NCBI GenBank assembly: GCA_016183835.1
Contig: JACPDV010000272.1
Span: forward strand, 1 to 5,463
Length of the DNA stretch: 5,463 nucleotides
Reading direction: 5' to 3'
Source: Armatimonadota bacterium
GTDB lineage: Bacteria > Armatimonadota > UBA10988
Shown here: in pieces, positions 1-5,201 of the stretch
Position numbering within the stretch: position 1 is the stretch's first letter
How the letters are laid out: each line of letters opens with the position of its first letter
Program-made: the position numbers and the translations under genes
The notes under the pieces: model-generated
Seen by the model: the letters and a program-made list of their open reading frames with translations, nothing else
Databases searched by the model: none
What the model was told of the DNA's origin: nothing

Positions 1-139
1 GCCGGCCGCACCGGCCGCGGGTGAGGCTGCCCCGGGTGCCCCGGGTGCTCCGGGCGCTCCGGCTGCTCCGGGCGCGGCAGCTCCGGGTGCGCCGGCAGCT
101 CCGGGTGCACCGGCCGCGCCGCCCGCCACCACCCCGTAA
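1..139 (+). CDS. Pro/Ala/Gly-rich protein, 3' end only (probable lipoprotein paralogue)
   Basis: Only the last 45 codons are present, read in the frame whose first full codon is base 2 and ending at TAA 137-139. The translation is almost entirely Ala, Pro and Gly, with a GEAAPG segment and the C-terminal end AAPPATTP. The complete lipoprotein at 430-816 has the same GEAAPG element and the same AAPPATTP ending, and both genes are followed by nearly the same hairpin. I infer that this is the end of a tandem paralogue, so its missing N-terminus probably carries a lipoprotein signal; that cannot be seen here. Such low-complexity tails are usually flexible periplasmic or surface linkers. No catalytic motif is visible and no function is assigned. 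Confidence 0.72.
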   Translation, partial: PAAPAAGEAAPGAPGAPGAPAAPGAAAPGAPAAPGAPAAPPATTP

Positions 140-160
140 CGGGGATGCTGGTCTGCACTT

Positions 161-190
161 CACCGGCCCGCCCGCGAGGGCGGGCCGGTG
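161..190 (+). terminator. GC-rich hairpin after the first Pro/Ala/Gly-rich gene (terminator without T-tract)
   Basis: A perfect 13-bp stem (161-173 with 178-190, CACCGGCCCGCCC against GGGCGGGCCGGTG) closes a GCGA loop 21 bases after the stop at 139. It is nearly identical to the hairpin at 835-870, but no T-tract follows; the sequence runs directly into coding-like DNA. It looks like a terminator that lost its 3' flank, and may still end transcription inefficiently. Confidence 0.6.
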
Positions 191-307
191 GCATACTCGG
201 CCGACGCCCAGAAGCTGGTGGCCGAGGTGGACCAGCAGATGGACAAGGTGGCCACCGAGACCGCGGATCAGCTCACCGCCGAGCGCAAGAAGGGCTACCA
301 CCGGTAG
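188..307 (+). CDS. 39-codon coding-like stretch: small protein or 3' remnant of a lost gene
   Basis: Read from GTG 188 to TAG 305-307, this gives 39 residues beginning VAYSADAQKLVAEVDQQ and ending AERKKGYHR. Nearly every codon has G or C in the third position, and the composition (Asp, Glu, Lys, Gln, Ala, Val) is that of a normal soluble, probably helical protein, unlike the low-complexity neighbours. A GAGGG at 176-180 lies 7 bases before the GTG but is buried in the hairpin 161-190, and the GTG is the last triplet of that hairpin. Two readings fit: a small free-standing ORF, or the C-terminal remnant of a larger gene whose 5' part was lost when the lipoprotein-terminator cassette was joined here. 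I favour the remnant. No family is recognised. Confidence 0.4.
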   Translation: MAYSADAQKLVAEVDQQMDKVATETADQLTAERKKGYHR

Positions 308-429
308 CCACCGTGCGGACGCGAAAAAAGACCGCGGATCCCGCGCGGCGGCGCGTACTTGGGGGTGTGACAAGGCCGACGAACGATCCGTTCGAGCGGT
401 GTGAGACCACTCCTAGGAGGACGAGACGC
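308..429 (+). promoter_or_regulatory. Leader of the lipoprotein gene, with inverted repeat and Shine-Dalgarno
   Basis: This 122-base gap must hold the promoter of the lipoprotein gene if the hairpin at 161-190 ends upstream transcription. No convincing -35/-10 pair is visible. At 380-394 there is a perfect inverted repeat, CGAACG-ATC-CGTTCG, which could be an operator or a small hairpin. AGGAGG at 415-420 lies 9 bases before ATG 430 and fixes that start. Confidence 0.4.
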
Positions 430-816
430 ATGAAACGGTTTACCGTTTTGTCGATGGTTGCGGCGCTGGCCATGGTTGCGGCGTTGCTGATGGCTTGCGC
501 GCCGAAGCCGCCGGATGAGCCTGCGGCGGCGCCCGGCGTGGGCGCGGAGCCCAAGGTACCGCCGGCGGGCGAAGCCGCTCCGGCCACCCCGGCCCCTGAC
601 GCCGGCGCTGCTGCTCCGGCTGCGCCGGGTGCCCCGCCGGCTGGCGAGGCCGCTCCGGGCACGCCGGGTGCGCCGGGTGCTGCTCCGGGTGCGCCGGGTG
701 CCGCTCCGGGTGCGCCGGGTGCTGCGCCGGGTGCGCCGGGTGCTGCGCCGGGTGCGCCGGGTGCTGCGCCGGGTGCCGCGCCCGCACCGGCTGCTCCGCC
801 GGCCACCACCCCGTAA
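430..816 (+). CDS. Pro/Ala/Gly-rich lipoprotein with heptapeptide repeats
   Basis: The protein has 128 residues. The start at ATG 430 is set by AGGAGG 9 bases upstream. The N-terminus is a lipoprotein signal: a short basic start (MKR), a hydrophobic core (residues 4-21), and a lipobox L20-M21-A22-C23, so lipidation at Cys23 is expected. The mature part begins APKPPDEP and is otherwise Ala, Pro and Gly with a few acidic residues, with no Trp, Tyr or aromatic-rich fold. Residues 81-115 are five copies of the heptapeptide APGAAPG. It ends AAPPATTP exactly like the partial gene at 1-139. By analogy with other Pro/Ala-rich lipoproteins it may be an extended envelope-anchored spacer; the function is unknown. 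A strong terminator follows, so it is probably transcribed alone. Confidence 0.85.
   Translation: MKRFTVLSMVAALAMVAALLMACAPKPPDEPAAAPGVGAEPKVPPAGEAAPATPAPDAGAAAPAAPGAPPAGEAAPGTPGAPGAAPGAPGAAPGAPGAAPGAPGAAPGAPGAAPGAAPAPAAPPATTP
670..774 (+). repeat. 21-bp tandem repeat, five copies, inside the lipoprotein gene
   Basis: Five in-frame 21-base units (670-690, 691-711, 712-732, 733-753, 754-774) each encode APGAAPG. The last three are identical (GCGCCGGGTGCTGCGCCGGG plus T); the first two differ by synonymous changes. The unit is a whole number of codons, so copy-number changes would lengthen or shorten the protein without a frameshift. Confidence 0.9.
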
Positions 817-834
817 CCAGTTCGCTGGTTCGAA

Positions 835-874
835 CGCCACCGGCCCGCCCGCAAGGGCGGGCCGGTGGCGTTTT
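835..874 (+). terminator. Rho-independent terminator of the lipoprotein gene
   Basis: A perfect 16-bp GC-rich stem (835-850 with 855-870) closes a GCAA loop and is followed by TTTT at 871-874. The two A residues at 833-834 can pair with the first Ts to extend it. It lies 18 bases after the lipoprotein stop. Its core matches the hairpin at 161-190 apart from one base of the loop. Confidence 0.88.
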
Positions 875-886
875 GGGCGCATGCAG

Positions 887-1016
887 TTGTCCACACGGTT
901 ATCCACCGGCCCTCGCCGATCCGCATGGAACCGCTACATCTCGTGGGGCGTTATCAATACATACCAAGATGTGGGTGCCGCTGGTCTGGCCCGATCGTGG
1001 ACAACTTGGTGGACAA
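887..1016. promoter_or_regulatory. Upstream region of nrdR with two inverted pairs of DnaA-box-like 9-mers
   Basis: On the + strand TTGTCCACA lies at 887-895 and TTATCCACC at 899-907. On the - strand TTGTCCACG lies at 996-1004 and TTGTCCACC at 1008-1016. Within each pair the starts are 12 bases apart, and the two pairs face each other. TTATCCACA is the classical DnaA box, and TTGTCCACA is the form preferred in high-GC actinobacteria. A weaker fifth copy (TCGTCCACC, - strand) lies at 1031-1039. The most AT-rich patch of the gap (951-970) sits between the pairs and may hold the nrdR promoter, but no clear -35/-10 is seen. DnaA binding is inference. Confidence 0.5.
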
Positions 1017-1041
1017 GTTCGGGACGTGAAGGTGGACGACC

Positions 1042-1500
1042 GTGAAGTGTCCGGTCTGCGGTGAAGACTCCAAGGTGCTCGACTCGCGCCCGGCGGAGGA
1101 TGGTGAGTCCATCCGCCGCCGCCGCGAGTGCGCGGACCCGGGCTGTCGCACCCGTTTCACCACCTACGAGCGGATCGAGCAGCGCTTCCTGGTCGTGATC
1201 AAGAAGGACGGCCGGCACCAGGCCTACGACCGCAACAAGATCCGCACCGGGCTCGAGCTCTCCTGCGCCAAGCGCCCCATCCCGCCCGACCGGATCGAGC
1301 GCACCGTCGAGGCCATCGAGGCGACGCTCCGCACCTACCCGCGGCGGCATGTGCCCGTCAGTTTCATCAGTGAGCTGGTGCTCGAGCACCTCCGCGACCT
1401 CGACGAGGTGGCCTACCTCCGCTTCGCCTCGGTCAACCGCGGCTTCGAGAACGCCGACGACTTCCTCACCGAGGCGCAGACCCTGGAGCGTCACGAGTGA
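1042..1500 (+). CDS. nrdR: Transcriptional repressor NrdR
   Basis: The protein has 152 residues, the usual NrdR length. NrdR is a zinc-ribbon and ATP-cone protein that senses ATP/dATP and represses ribonucleotide reductase genes by binding paired NrdR boxes. Residues 1-44 are the zinc ribbon: C3-P-V-C6, DSR at 14-16, the basic run RRRR at 25-28, then C30, C35 and RFTTYE. Residues 49-140 are the ATP-cone, with VVIKKDGR, KRP at 77-79, and VAYLRFASVNRGFEN near the end. The second zinc pair is C-x4-C (ECADPGC) instead of the usual C-x2-C, a two-residue insertion. The start is GTG 1042, with AAGGTGG at 1029-1035 as ribosome site, and it places the zinc-ribbon start MKCPVC as in other NrdR. Its stop overlaps the pgeF start by 4 bases, so the two are co-translated. 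No NrdR box is evident upstream. Confidence 0.97.
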   Translation: MKCPVCGEDSKVLDSRPAEDGESIRRRRECADPGCRTRFTTYERIEQRFLVVIKKDGRHQAYDRNKIRTGLELSCAKRPIPPDRIERTVEAIEATLRTYPRRHVPVSFISELVLEHLRDLDEVAYLRFASVNRGFENADDFLTEAQTLERHE

Positions 1501-2285
1501 CCTCGGCCTACGCGGCGGCCGACCTGGATGGCTTGCGGGTCTTCCGCTCGCCCCTGCTCGACCGGCACGGCATCGCCCACGGCTTCACCACCCGGCTCGG
1601 CGGCGCCAGCGACGGCCCGTTCGCCAGCCTCAACCTGGGCTTCGCCACCGGCGACCAGGCAGACCGCGTCGCCGCCAACCGAGCCCGGCTGTGCGCCGCC
1701 TTCGGTCTCGAGCCCGCGGCCCTGCGGATGGTCAGGCAGGTGCACGGCGACGCCCTCGTCGACGCCGCGGCGCTGCCGCCGGCCGACGTCGGTTGCGCGG
1801 TGCAGGCGGATGGGCTGTACACCTCCTCGGCCGGCCTGCTGCTCGGGGTCCGGGTGGCCGACTGCCTGCCGGTGCTCCTGGCCAGCCGCGACGGGGCGTG
1901 GGTGGCGGCGGTGCACGCGGGGTGGCGAGGGCTGGCCGCCGGCATCCTCTCGCAGGCGGTGGCTGCGCTGGCCGAGGGCAGCCGGCGGCCGGCCGCGGAC
2001 CTCCTGGCGGCTGTGGGTCCCGGGATCGGCCAGGAGCGGTACGAGGTCAGCGCCGAGGTCGCCGGCGGCTTCCCGCCGGAGTGCCAACGCACCGGCGAGC
2101 GCGGCCGGCCGCTGCTCGATCTCGCCGCCGTGGCCGTGAGGCAGCTTCGCGAGGCAGGGATCGGCGACGTGGACGCGTCGGGCCGCTGCACGCATGCCGA
2201 GGCCGAGTGGTTCTACTCGCACCGGCGCGACGGGCCGCGCACCGGGCGCCAGGCCGGGGTGATCGTCGCCCACAGACAGACGTAG
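1497..2285 (+). CDS. pgeF: Laccase-domain protein, PgeF/YfiH family (peptidoglycan editing factor)
   Basis: The protein has 262 residues, normal for the YfiH/PgeF (multicopper polyphenol oxidase-like, DUF152) family. E. coli YfiH acts in cytoplasmic peptidoglycan precursor quality control, and relatives including human LACC1 act on purine nucleosides; which activity applies here cannot be told. The family metal site is complete: His83 in RQVHGD, Cys123 in VADCLP, and His140 in VHAGWRG. Other family marks are HGFTTRLGG (28-36), SLNLG (44-48), QADG (103-106), VGPGIG, C231 in RCTHAE, and FYSHRRDGPRTGRQAG near the end. The start GTG 1497 overlaps the nrdR stop (GTGA), with GGAG at 1485-1488. The stop TAG 2283-2285 lies inside the GTAG head of the REP element that follows. 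The C-terminal ending VIVAHRQT looks complete, so the repeat probably did not remove much. Confidence 0.93.
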   Translation: MTSAYAAADLDGLRVFRSPLLDRHGIAHGFTTRLGGASDGPFASLNLGFATGDQADRVAANRARLCAAFGLEPAALRMVRQVHGDALVDAAALPPADVGCAVQADGLYTSSAGLLLGVRVADCLPVLLASRDGAWVAAVHAGWRGLAAGILSQAVAALAEGSRRPAADLLAAVGPGIGQERYEVSAEVAGGFPPECQRTGERGRPLLDLAAVAVRQLREAGIGDVDASGRCTHAEAEWFYSHRRDGPRTGRQAGVIVAHRQT

Positions 2286-2483
2286 GGTGGGCTATTGGTT
2301 GCGTTCAAATGCCGGTGTGGGGCGGGCGCCCTCGCCCGCCGCATCTCCACCAGGCAGCTCCCAGAGCGGATCGCGGGCGAGGGCGCCCGCGCCAGAATGG
2401 GTTGGCGTGAGGCATTTGGACACACCCTATTGCCCACCATCCCGGCGTGGCGCGGCGGACCGGTGGGCAAGAGCCCACCCTAC
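2282..2483. repeat. Composite REP/BIME-type repeat between convergent genes
   Basis: The ends are a 12-bp inverted repeat, GTAGGGTGGGCT (2282-2293) and AGCCCACCCTAC (2472-2483). The right end is a canonical REP read on the - strand: GTAG, then a 7-bp stem GGTGGGC/GCCCACC (2473-2479 with 2462-2468) around a 4-base loop. The left end has GTAG (2282-2285), the arm GGTGGGC (2286-2292) and TATT, but its matching arm GCCCACC is found only at 2432-2438, again preceded by TATT. The two REPs are inverted, as in a BIME, and are split by the element at 2298-2426. A GTAG head on a short hairpin is the hallmark of REPs mobilised by RAYT transposases; no such gene is in the window. The structure probably also acts as a two-way terminator for pgeF and the gene at 2489-3286. 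Confidence 0.72.
2298..2426. mobile_element. MITE-like 129-bp palindromic insertion in the loop of the left REP
   Basis: The ends are imperfect inverted repeats: the first 16 bases (GTTGCGTTCAAATGCC, 2298-2313) match the reverse complement of the last 16 (2411-2426) at 13 of 16 positions, including all of CAAATGCC. The element is flanked by the direct repeat CTATTG (2292-2297 and 2427-2432), as expected of a target-site duplication. Inside are two perfect 18-bp inverted arms, GCGGGCGCCCTCGCCCGC (2322-2339) and its complement (2373-2390), around a 33-base loop; each arm is itself a 7-bp hairpin. Removing the element and one CTATTG restores a perfect REP hairpin with a TATT loop. It has no coding capacity. 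Its mobility is inferred from this structure alone. Confidence 0.6.
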
Positions 2484-2488
2484 CGGCT

Positions 2489-3286
2489 TCAGCGCACGAT
2501 CATGCCGCTCAGCCAGTCGACGCCCACCAGCTCTTCGATGCCGTCGGGCAGGTCGAACACCCGCCGTCCTGCGCCGCGCTGCCCGGCGCCGGCCAGGGCA
2601 CCCGACTGCTGCCCGCCCAGGCCGCCGAACTGTCCGCCGGTGGCGCCGCCTCGGCCGCCGCCCCGGCCGCCGCCCAGCCCGCCGCCCAGTCCGCCGCCGA
2701 GCCCGCCCCCGAGGCCACCGCCCGACGCACCGGTCGCCAGCCCGCCGCCGGCCCAGGGGTCGATGTCGCTCAGCAGCAGCGACTTGCCGCCCAGTGCCAC
2801 GGCCAGGCCGGGCGCGTAGGCGTAGCGGATGGAGAGGAACTCGTAACGCTTCGCCGAGACCGTCGGCCGGCCGCGCACCACCTGGTCTACCCACTCCATG
2901 CCGCCGCCGCTGCGTAGCTCATCCAAGCCGTCCGCTGCTGCCCGAGGCGGCGTGGCCGCCGGTGCGGGCGGGCGCGGCGCGAACGGTGGGGGTGCGGGCG
3001 CCGCCGGCCGCGTCACCACGTACCGTCCGTCCACCATCTCAACGCTCAGTCCGCTGCCCTTCACCAACGCACCGAGGACCTTCGCCGCGTCGGCGCCGGC
3101 ATCGAGCACCACGCTGGTCTTGGCGGAGAGGTCGAGCGCCGGGTCGAGCACCAGGTCGTGCCCGGCCGCTTCCGCCAGGGCGCTGAGCGCTTGCGACAGC
3201 GGCACGTCGCGCAGCTCGATCCGCTCCCCTGCGCCGGCCAGACCCACCACGCCGCACACCGCCCAGACCGCCAGCCGTTTGCCCAT
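2489..3286 (-). CDS. Truncated secretin paralogue: STN domain plus Gly-rich linker, no barrel
   Basis: The protein has 265 residues from ATG 3284-3286, with GGAGG (3293-3297) 6 bases before it. A signal peptide covers about residues 1-19 (MGKRL, then a hydrophobic core ending LAGA). Residues 22-92 are an STN/secretin N0-type domain (IELRDVPLSQAL to GRYVVTRPA). A Pro/Ala linker (94-120) follows, then a short segment at 148-167 (LSIRYAYAPGLAVALGG) resembling the N-domain start of the full secretin at 3400-5187. Next is a Gly-rich stretch (180-225) with GGGL repeats, and finally residues 243-265, 14 of 23 identical to secretin residues 311-333 (VF-x-LP-x-GI-xx-LVG). It stops exactly where the secretin goes on with GEPDAIEQ, so half of the N-domain and the whole barrel are missing. 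The stop is 5 bases from the REP. It is either a decayed duplicate or a periplasmic accessory; it cannot form a pore. Confidence 0.8.
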   Translation of the reverse strand: MGKRLAVWAVCGVVGLAGAGERIELRDVPLSQALSALAEAAGHDLVLDPALDLSAKTSVVLDAGADAAKVLGALVKGSGLSVEMVDGRYVVTRPAAPAPPPFAPRPPAPAATPPRAAADGLDELRSGGGMEWVDQVVRGRPTVSAKRYEFLSIRYAYAPGLAVALGGKSLLLSDIDPWAGGGLATGASGGGLGGGLGGGLGGGLGGGRGGGRGGATGGQFGGLGGQQSGALAGAGQRGAGRRVFDLPDGIEELVGVDWLSGMIVR

Positions 3287-3297
3287 GGTCGTCCTCC

Positions 3298-3330
3298 GGG
3301 AGCGCACAGGCTCCCCGTCTACGAAAGACG
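3298..3330 (-). promoter_or_regulatory. Two small hairpins in the leader of the truncated secretin paralogue
   Basis: GGGAGC (3298-3303) pairs with GCTCCC (3310-3315) around 6 bases, and CGTCT (3316-3320) pairs with AGACG (3326-3330) around 5 bases. The first directly abuts the Shine-Dalgarno sequence (3293-3297) and could affect ribosome access. This is a structural observation; regulation is inferred. Confidence 0.3.
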
Positions 3331-3350
3331 CGCCGCCGCGGCCCAACGAC

Positions 3351-3383
3351 AACGCCGGGCGGAGATCACCTCCGCCCGGCGTT
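3351..3383 (-). terminator. Hairpin terminator or attenuator after the secretin gene
   Basis: A perfect 14-bp stem (3351-3364 with 3370-3383) closes a 5-base loop, 16 bases beyond the secretin stop on the - strand. Only a weak T-containing tail (GTCGTT) follows it on that strand, so it may be leaky. It separates the secretin from the truncated paralogue and implies at most partial read-through between them. Confidence 0.65.
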
Positions 3384-3399
3384 CACCGATTGTCTGCGC

Positions 3400-5187
3400 T
3401 CAGCCGATCGGCCGCGGCCCGCCACCCAGGAACAGCTCCCGGATGATGGTCGGCGTGATGAAGATCAGCAGCTCCGACTCGTCCACGTTGTGCGTGTTGC
3501 TGCGGAACAGCTTGCCGATGAACGGCAGATCCCCGAGGAGCGGGATCTTCGTGCTGTTGTTGCTGTTGTTCTTCCGCACCAGGCCGCCGAGCGCGATGGT
3601 CTCGCCGTTGCGGACCCGCAGGGTGGTCTGGATCTGCTGCGCCGCGATGATCGGAATGGTGCCGCCGCCGGGGTTGTCGACGAACCCGGTGACGTCGGAC
3701 ACCAGCGGCTGGAGCAGGGTCGTGATGCTCTCGTTGGGGGCCTGGCCCGTGACGCGCGGCACCACGAGCAGCGAGGTCTGCACCGGCAGCAAGTCGATGG
3801 TGGTGGCCACCGTCTGCGAGGCGTCGGTGATGACCGTCTGCGACTGGGTCACCGGGATGGTCTGGATGAAGGCCACTTGCGCCGGCTGCCCGTTCTGCGT
3901 GGCGACCTTCGGCGCGTTGACCACCTTGCCTCGGTTGTTGCGGACGATGGAGCTGATCAGCGCCTGGAAGTTGCCGGTGGCCGTGCGGAACGCCACGCTG
4001 GCGCCGCCCTGGCTGGGCGTGGAGCCGGTCACGGTGGTGGTGCCGTCGGTCATGGTCCAGGAGATGCCGAGCGCATCGGCGTCGGACACCGATAGGGTGA
4101 CGAACCGCGCCTCCACCTCGATCTGCTGCGGCGGCTGGTCGAGCAGCTCGACGAGCTCGCGCAACTGCTCGATGGCATCCGGCTCGCCACGGACCACCAG
4201 CGCAGAGATCAGGTCGTAGCCGACGAGTTCGTCGATACCCTCTGGCAGCTCGAACACCGCCTGCTGCTGCTGGCCACCGCCGCCGGCGCCGCCCAGGCCA
4301 CCGCCACCGCCTTGCCGCCCGCCGAGGCCGCCGCCCGCGCCACCGGGCCCGCCCGCCCCGCCGGCGCCGCCCGGCTGCGCACCGAACTGGTCACGCCCGA
4401 TGGCCCGCCCGCTGGTGGTGGCGTTGAGCGGCTGGAGGCCCTTCTGCTGCCGCGCCAGGTTCAGGTAGCCATCGTGCCGGTTGATGGTGTCGCCCAGCTC
4501 GACCGTCGCCGACGGCAGGTTGACCGGCGTGTTGAACAGTTGCGGGGTCCCGTCCACCGCATAGTCGAGCGACGGCTGCCCGTACCACGACGCAAACTGG
4601 CTGGGCAGGATGTACTTCATCGGAATGAGCTGCGTAGGCAGCCGCGGCTTCCGTTCGCGCCCCGGGGCAATCGCCGTGATCGCGGTGTGAGGCGACCCCG
4701 TCGGCTGACGGATGGCCACGCCCTCCCGCCTCGCCGAGTCGAGCCGCCCGTCGCCCCGCGGTGTGGCGGCGCCGGGGATTCGTACCGGCGGCGCCAGATT
4801 CACCGGCCCGCTGCTGCTCGAGCCCGGACCCACCGGCGGAGCGACGTGCGTGTCGCCGTTCGCCTTGGCGTCGGGCTTGCAGATGAAGTACATGTCGCCG
4901 CCATCGAGGCGGTCGAGCTTCAGGTCGTGGGCGCGGCAGATCGCTTCGAGCGCGACGCTCACCGGCCGGTTCATCAGCGTGAGGGTGATCTTCTCATCCG
5001 ACACGTCCTTGTGGATGATGATGTCGACCTCGGCCTCTTTGCTGATCAGGGCAGCCACTTCGCTGAGGGGCGCATCGCGGACGTCGATGGTCACCCGCCG
5101 CTCGTCGAGCGTCTGTTGCCCCCATCCGGCGCAGACCGCGCAGAGCAGCGCCGCGCCCGCCAACAGCCAGACTCTCCTGTAATGCAC
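3400..5187 (-). CDS. Outer-membrane secretin, PilQ/GspD family
   Basis: The protein has 595 residues from GTG 5185-5187, 7 bases after AGGAGG (5195-5200); the GTG at 5188-5190 is possible but only 4 bases away. It starts MHYRRVWLL with a signal peptide cleaved near residue 20. Residues 32-103 are an STN/N0 domain. A Pro/Ser-rich linker (105-185) is followed by an N-domain start (187-204, LIPMKYILPSQFASWYG), a Gly-rich insert (273-305) with a Q run, and the rest of the N-domain (311-350, through VVRGEPDAIEQLRELVELLD). The secretin barrel domain covers about 354-583, with PPQQIEVEARFV, GKVVNAPKVATQNG, RNGETIALGGLV, the signature IPLLGDLPFIGKLF (548-561) and LLIFITPTII. It forms the multimeric outer-membrane channel for type IV pili or type II secretion. 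There are fewer N-domains than in classical GspD, closer to PilQ; no neighbour decides between them. Confidence 0.93.
   Translation of the reverse strand: MHYRRVWLLAGAALLCAVCAGWGQQTLDERRVTIDVRDAPLSEVAALISKEAEVDIIIHKDVSDEKITLTLMNRPVSVALEAICRAHDLKLDRLDGGDMYFICKPDAKANGDTHVAPPVGPGSSSSGPVNLAPPVRIPGAATPRGDGRLDSARREGVAIRQPTGSPHTAITAIAPGRERKPRLPTQLIPMKYILPSQFASWYGQPSLDYAVDGTPQLFNTPVNLPSATVELGDTINRHDGYLNLARQQKGLQPLNATTSGRAIGRDQFGAQPGGAGGAGGPGGAGGGLGGRQGGGGGLGGAGGGGQQQQAVFELPEGIDELVGYDLISALVVRGEPDAIEQLRELVELLDQPPQQIEVEARFVTLSVSDADALGISWTMTDGTTTVTGSTPSQGGASVAFRTATGNFQALISSIVRNNRGKVVNAPKVATQNGQPAQVAFIQTIPVTQSQTVITDASQTVATTIDLLPVQTSLLVVPRVTGQAPNESITTLLQPLVSDVTGFVDNPGGGTIPIIAAQQIQTTLRVRNGETIALGGLVRKNNSNNSTKIPLLGDLPFIGKLFRSNTHNVDESELLIFITPTIIRELFLGGGPRPIG
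4268..4375 (-). repeat. Gly-rich low-complexity segment of the secretin
   Basis: On the - strand this encodes residues of the type GGAGGAGGPGG and GGRQGGGGG, ending in QQQQ, between the two halves of the N-domain. It is mirrored by GGGL repeats at the same place in the truncated paralogue, so the linker predates the duplication, though its length and motif differ. Confidence 0.7.
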
Positions 5188-5201
5188 CACGCCACCTCCT
5201 C

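Noticed and set aside
380..394. LexA (SOS) box
   Set aside because: The Gram-positive-type box is GAAC-N4-GTTC; here the spacer is 5 bases, and the downstream gene has no link to DNA repair.
670..774. CRISPR array
   Set aside because: The 21-bp units are contiguous, in-frame coding repeats without spacers.
145..816. Long forward frame that includes the lipoprotein with an N-terminal extension
   Set aside because: The extension crosses the hairpin and the 3' remnant in another frame; the strong AGGAGG at 415-420 and the lipoprotein signal fix the start at 430.
273..926. Long antisense frames over the Pro/Ala/Gly repeats
   Set aside because: They are low-complexity mirror images of the 21-bp repeat in GC-rich DNA, span the terminator, and have no signal of their own.
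887..1016. Replication origin
   Set aside because: Only four or five box-like sites, and neither dnaA, dnaN nor other origin-linked genes are present; a regulatory role is simpler.
887..1041. NrdR box pair upstream of nrdR
   Set aside because: No 16-base palindrome close to the NrdR consensus (ACACTATATATAGTGT type) was found.
1349..2410. Long overlapping forward and reverse frames across pgeF
   Set aside because: Arg/Pro/Ala-rich shadows of a gene with intact family motifs; GC-rich codon bias leaves other frames open.
3287..3352. 22-residue N-terminal extension of the truncated secretin paralogue
   Set aside because: It would mask the signal peptide, and the GGAGG 6 bases before ATG 3286 is the clear start signal.
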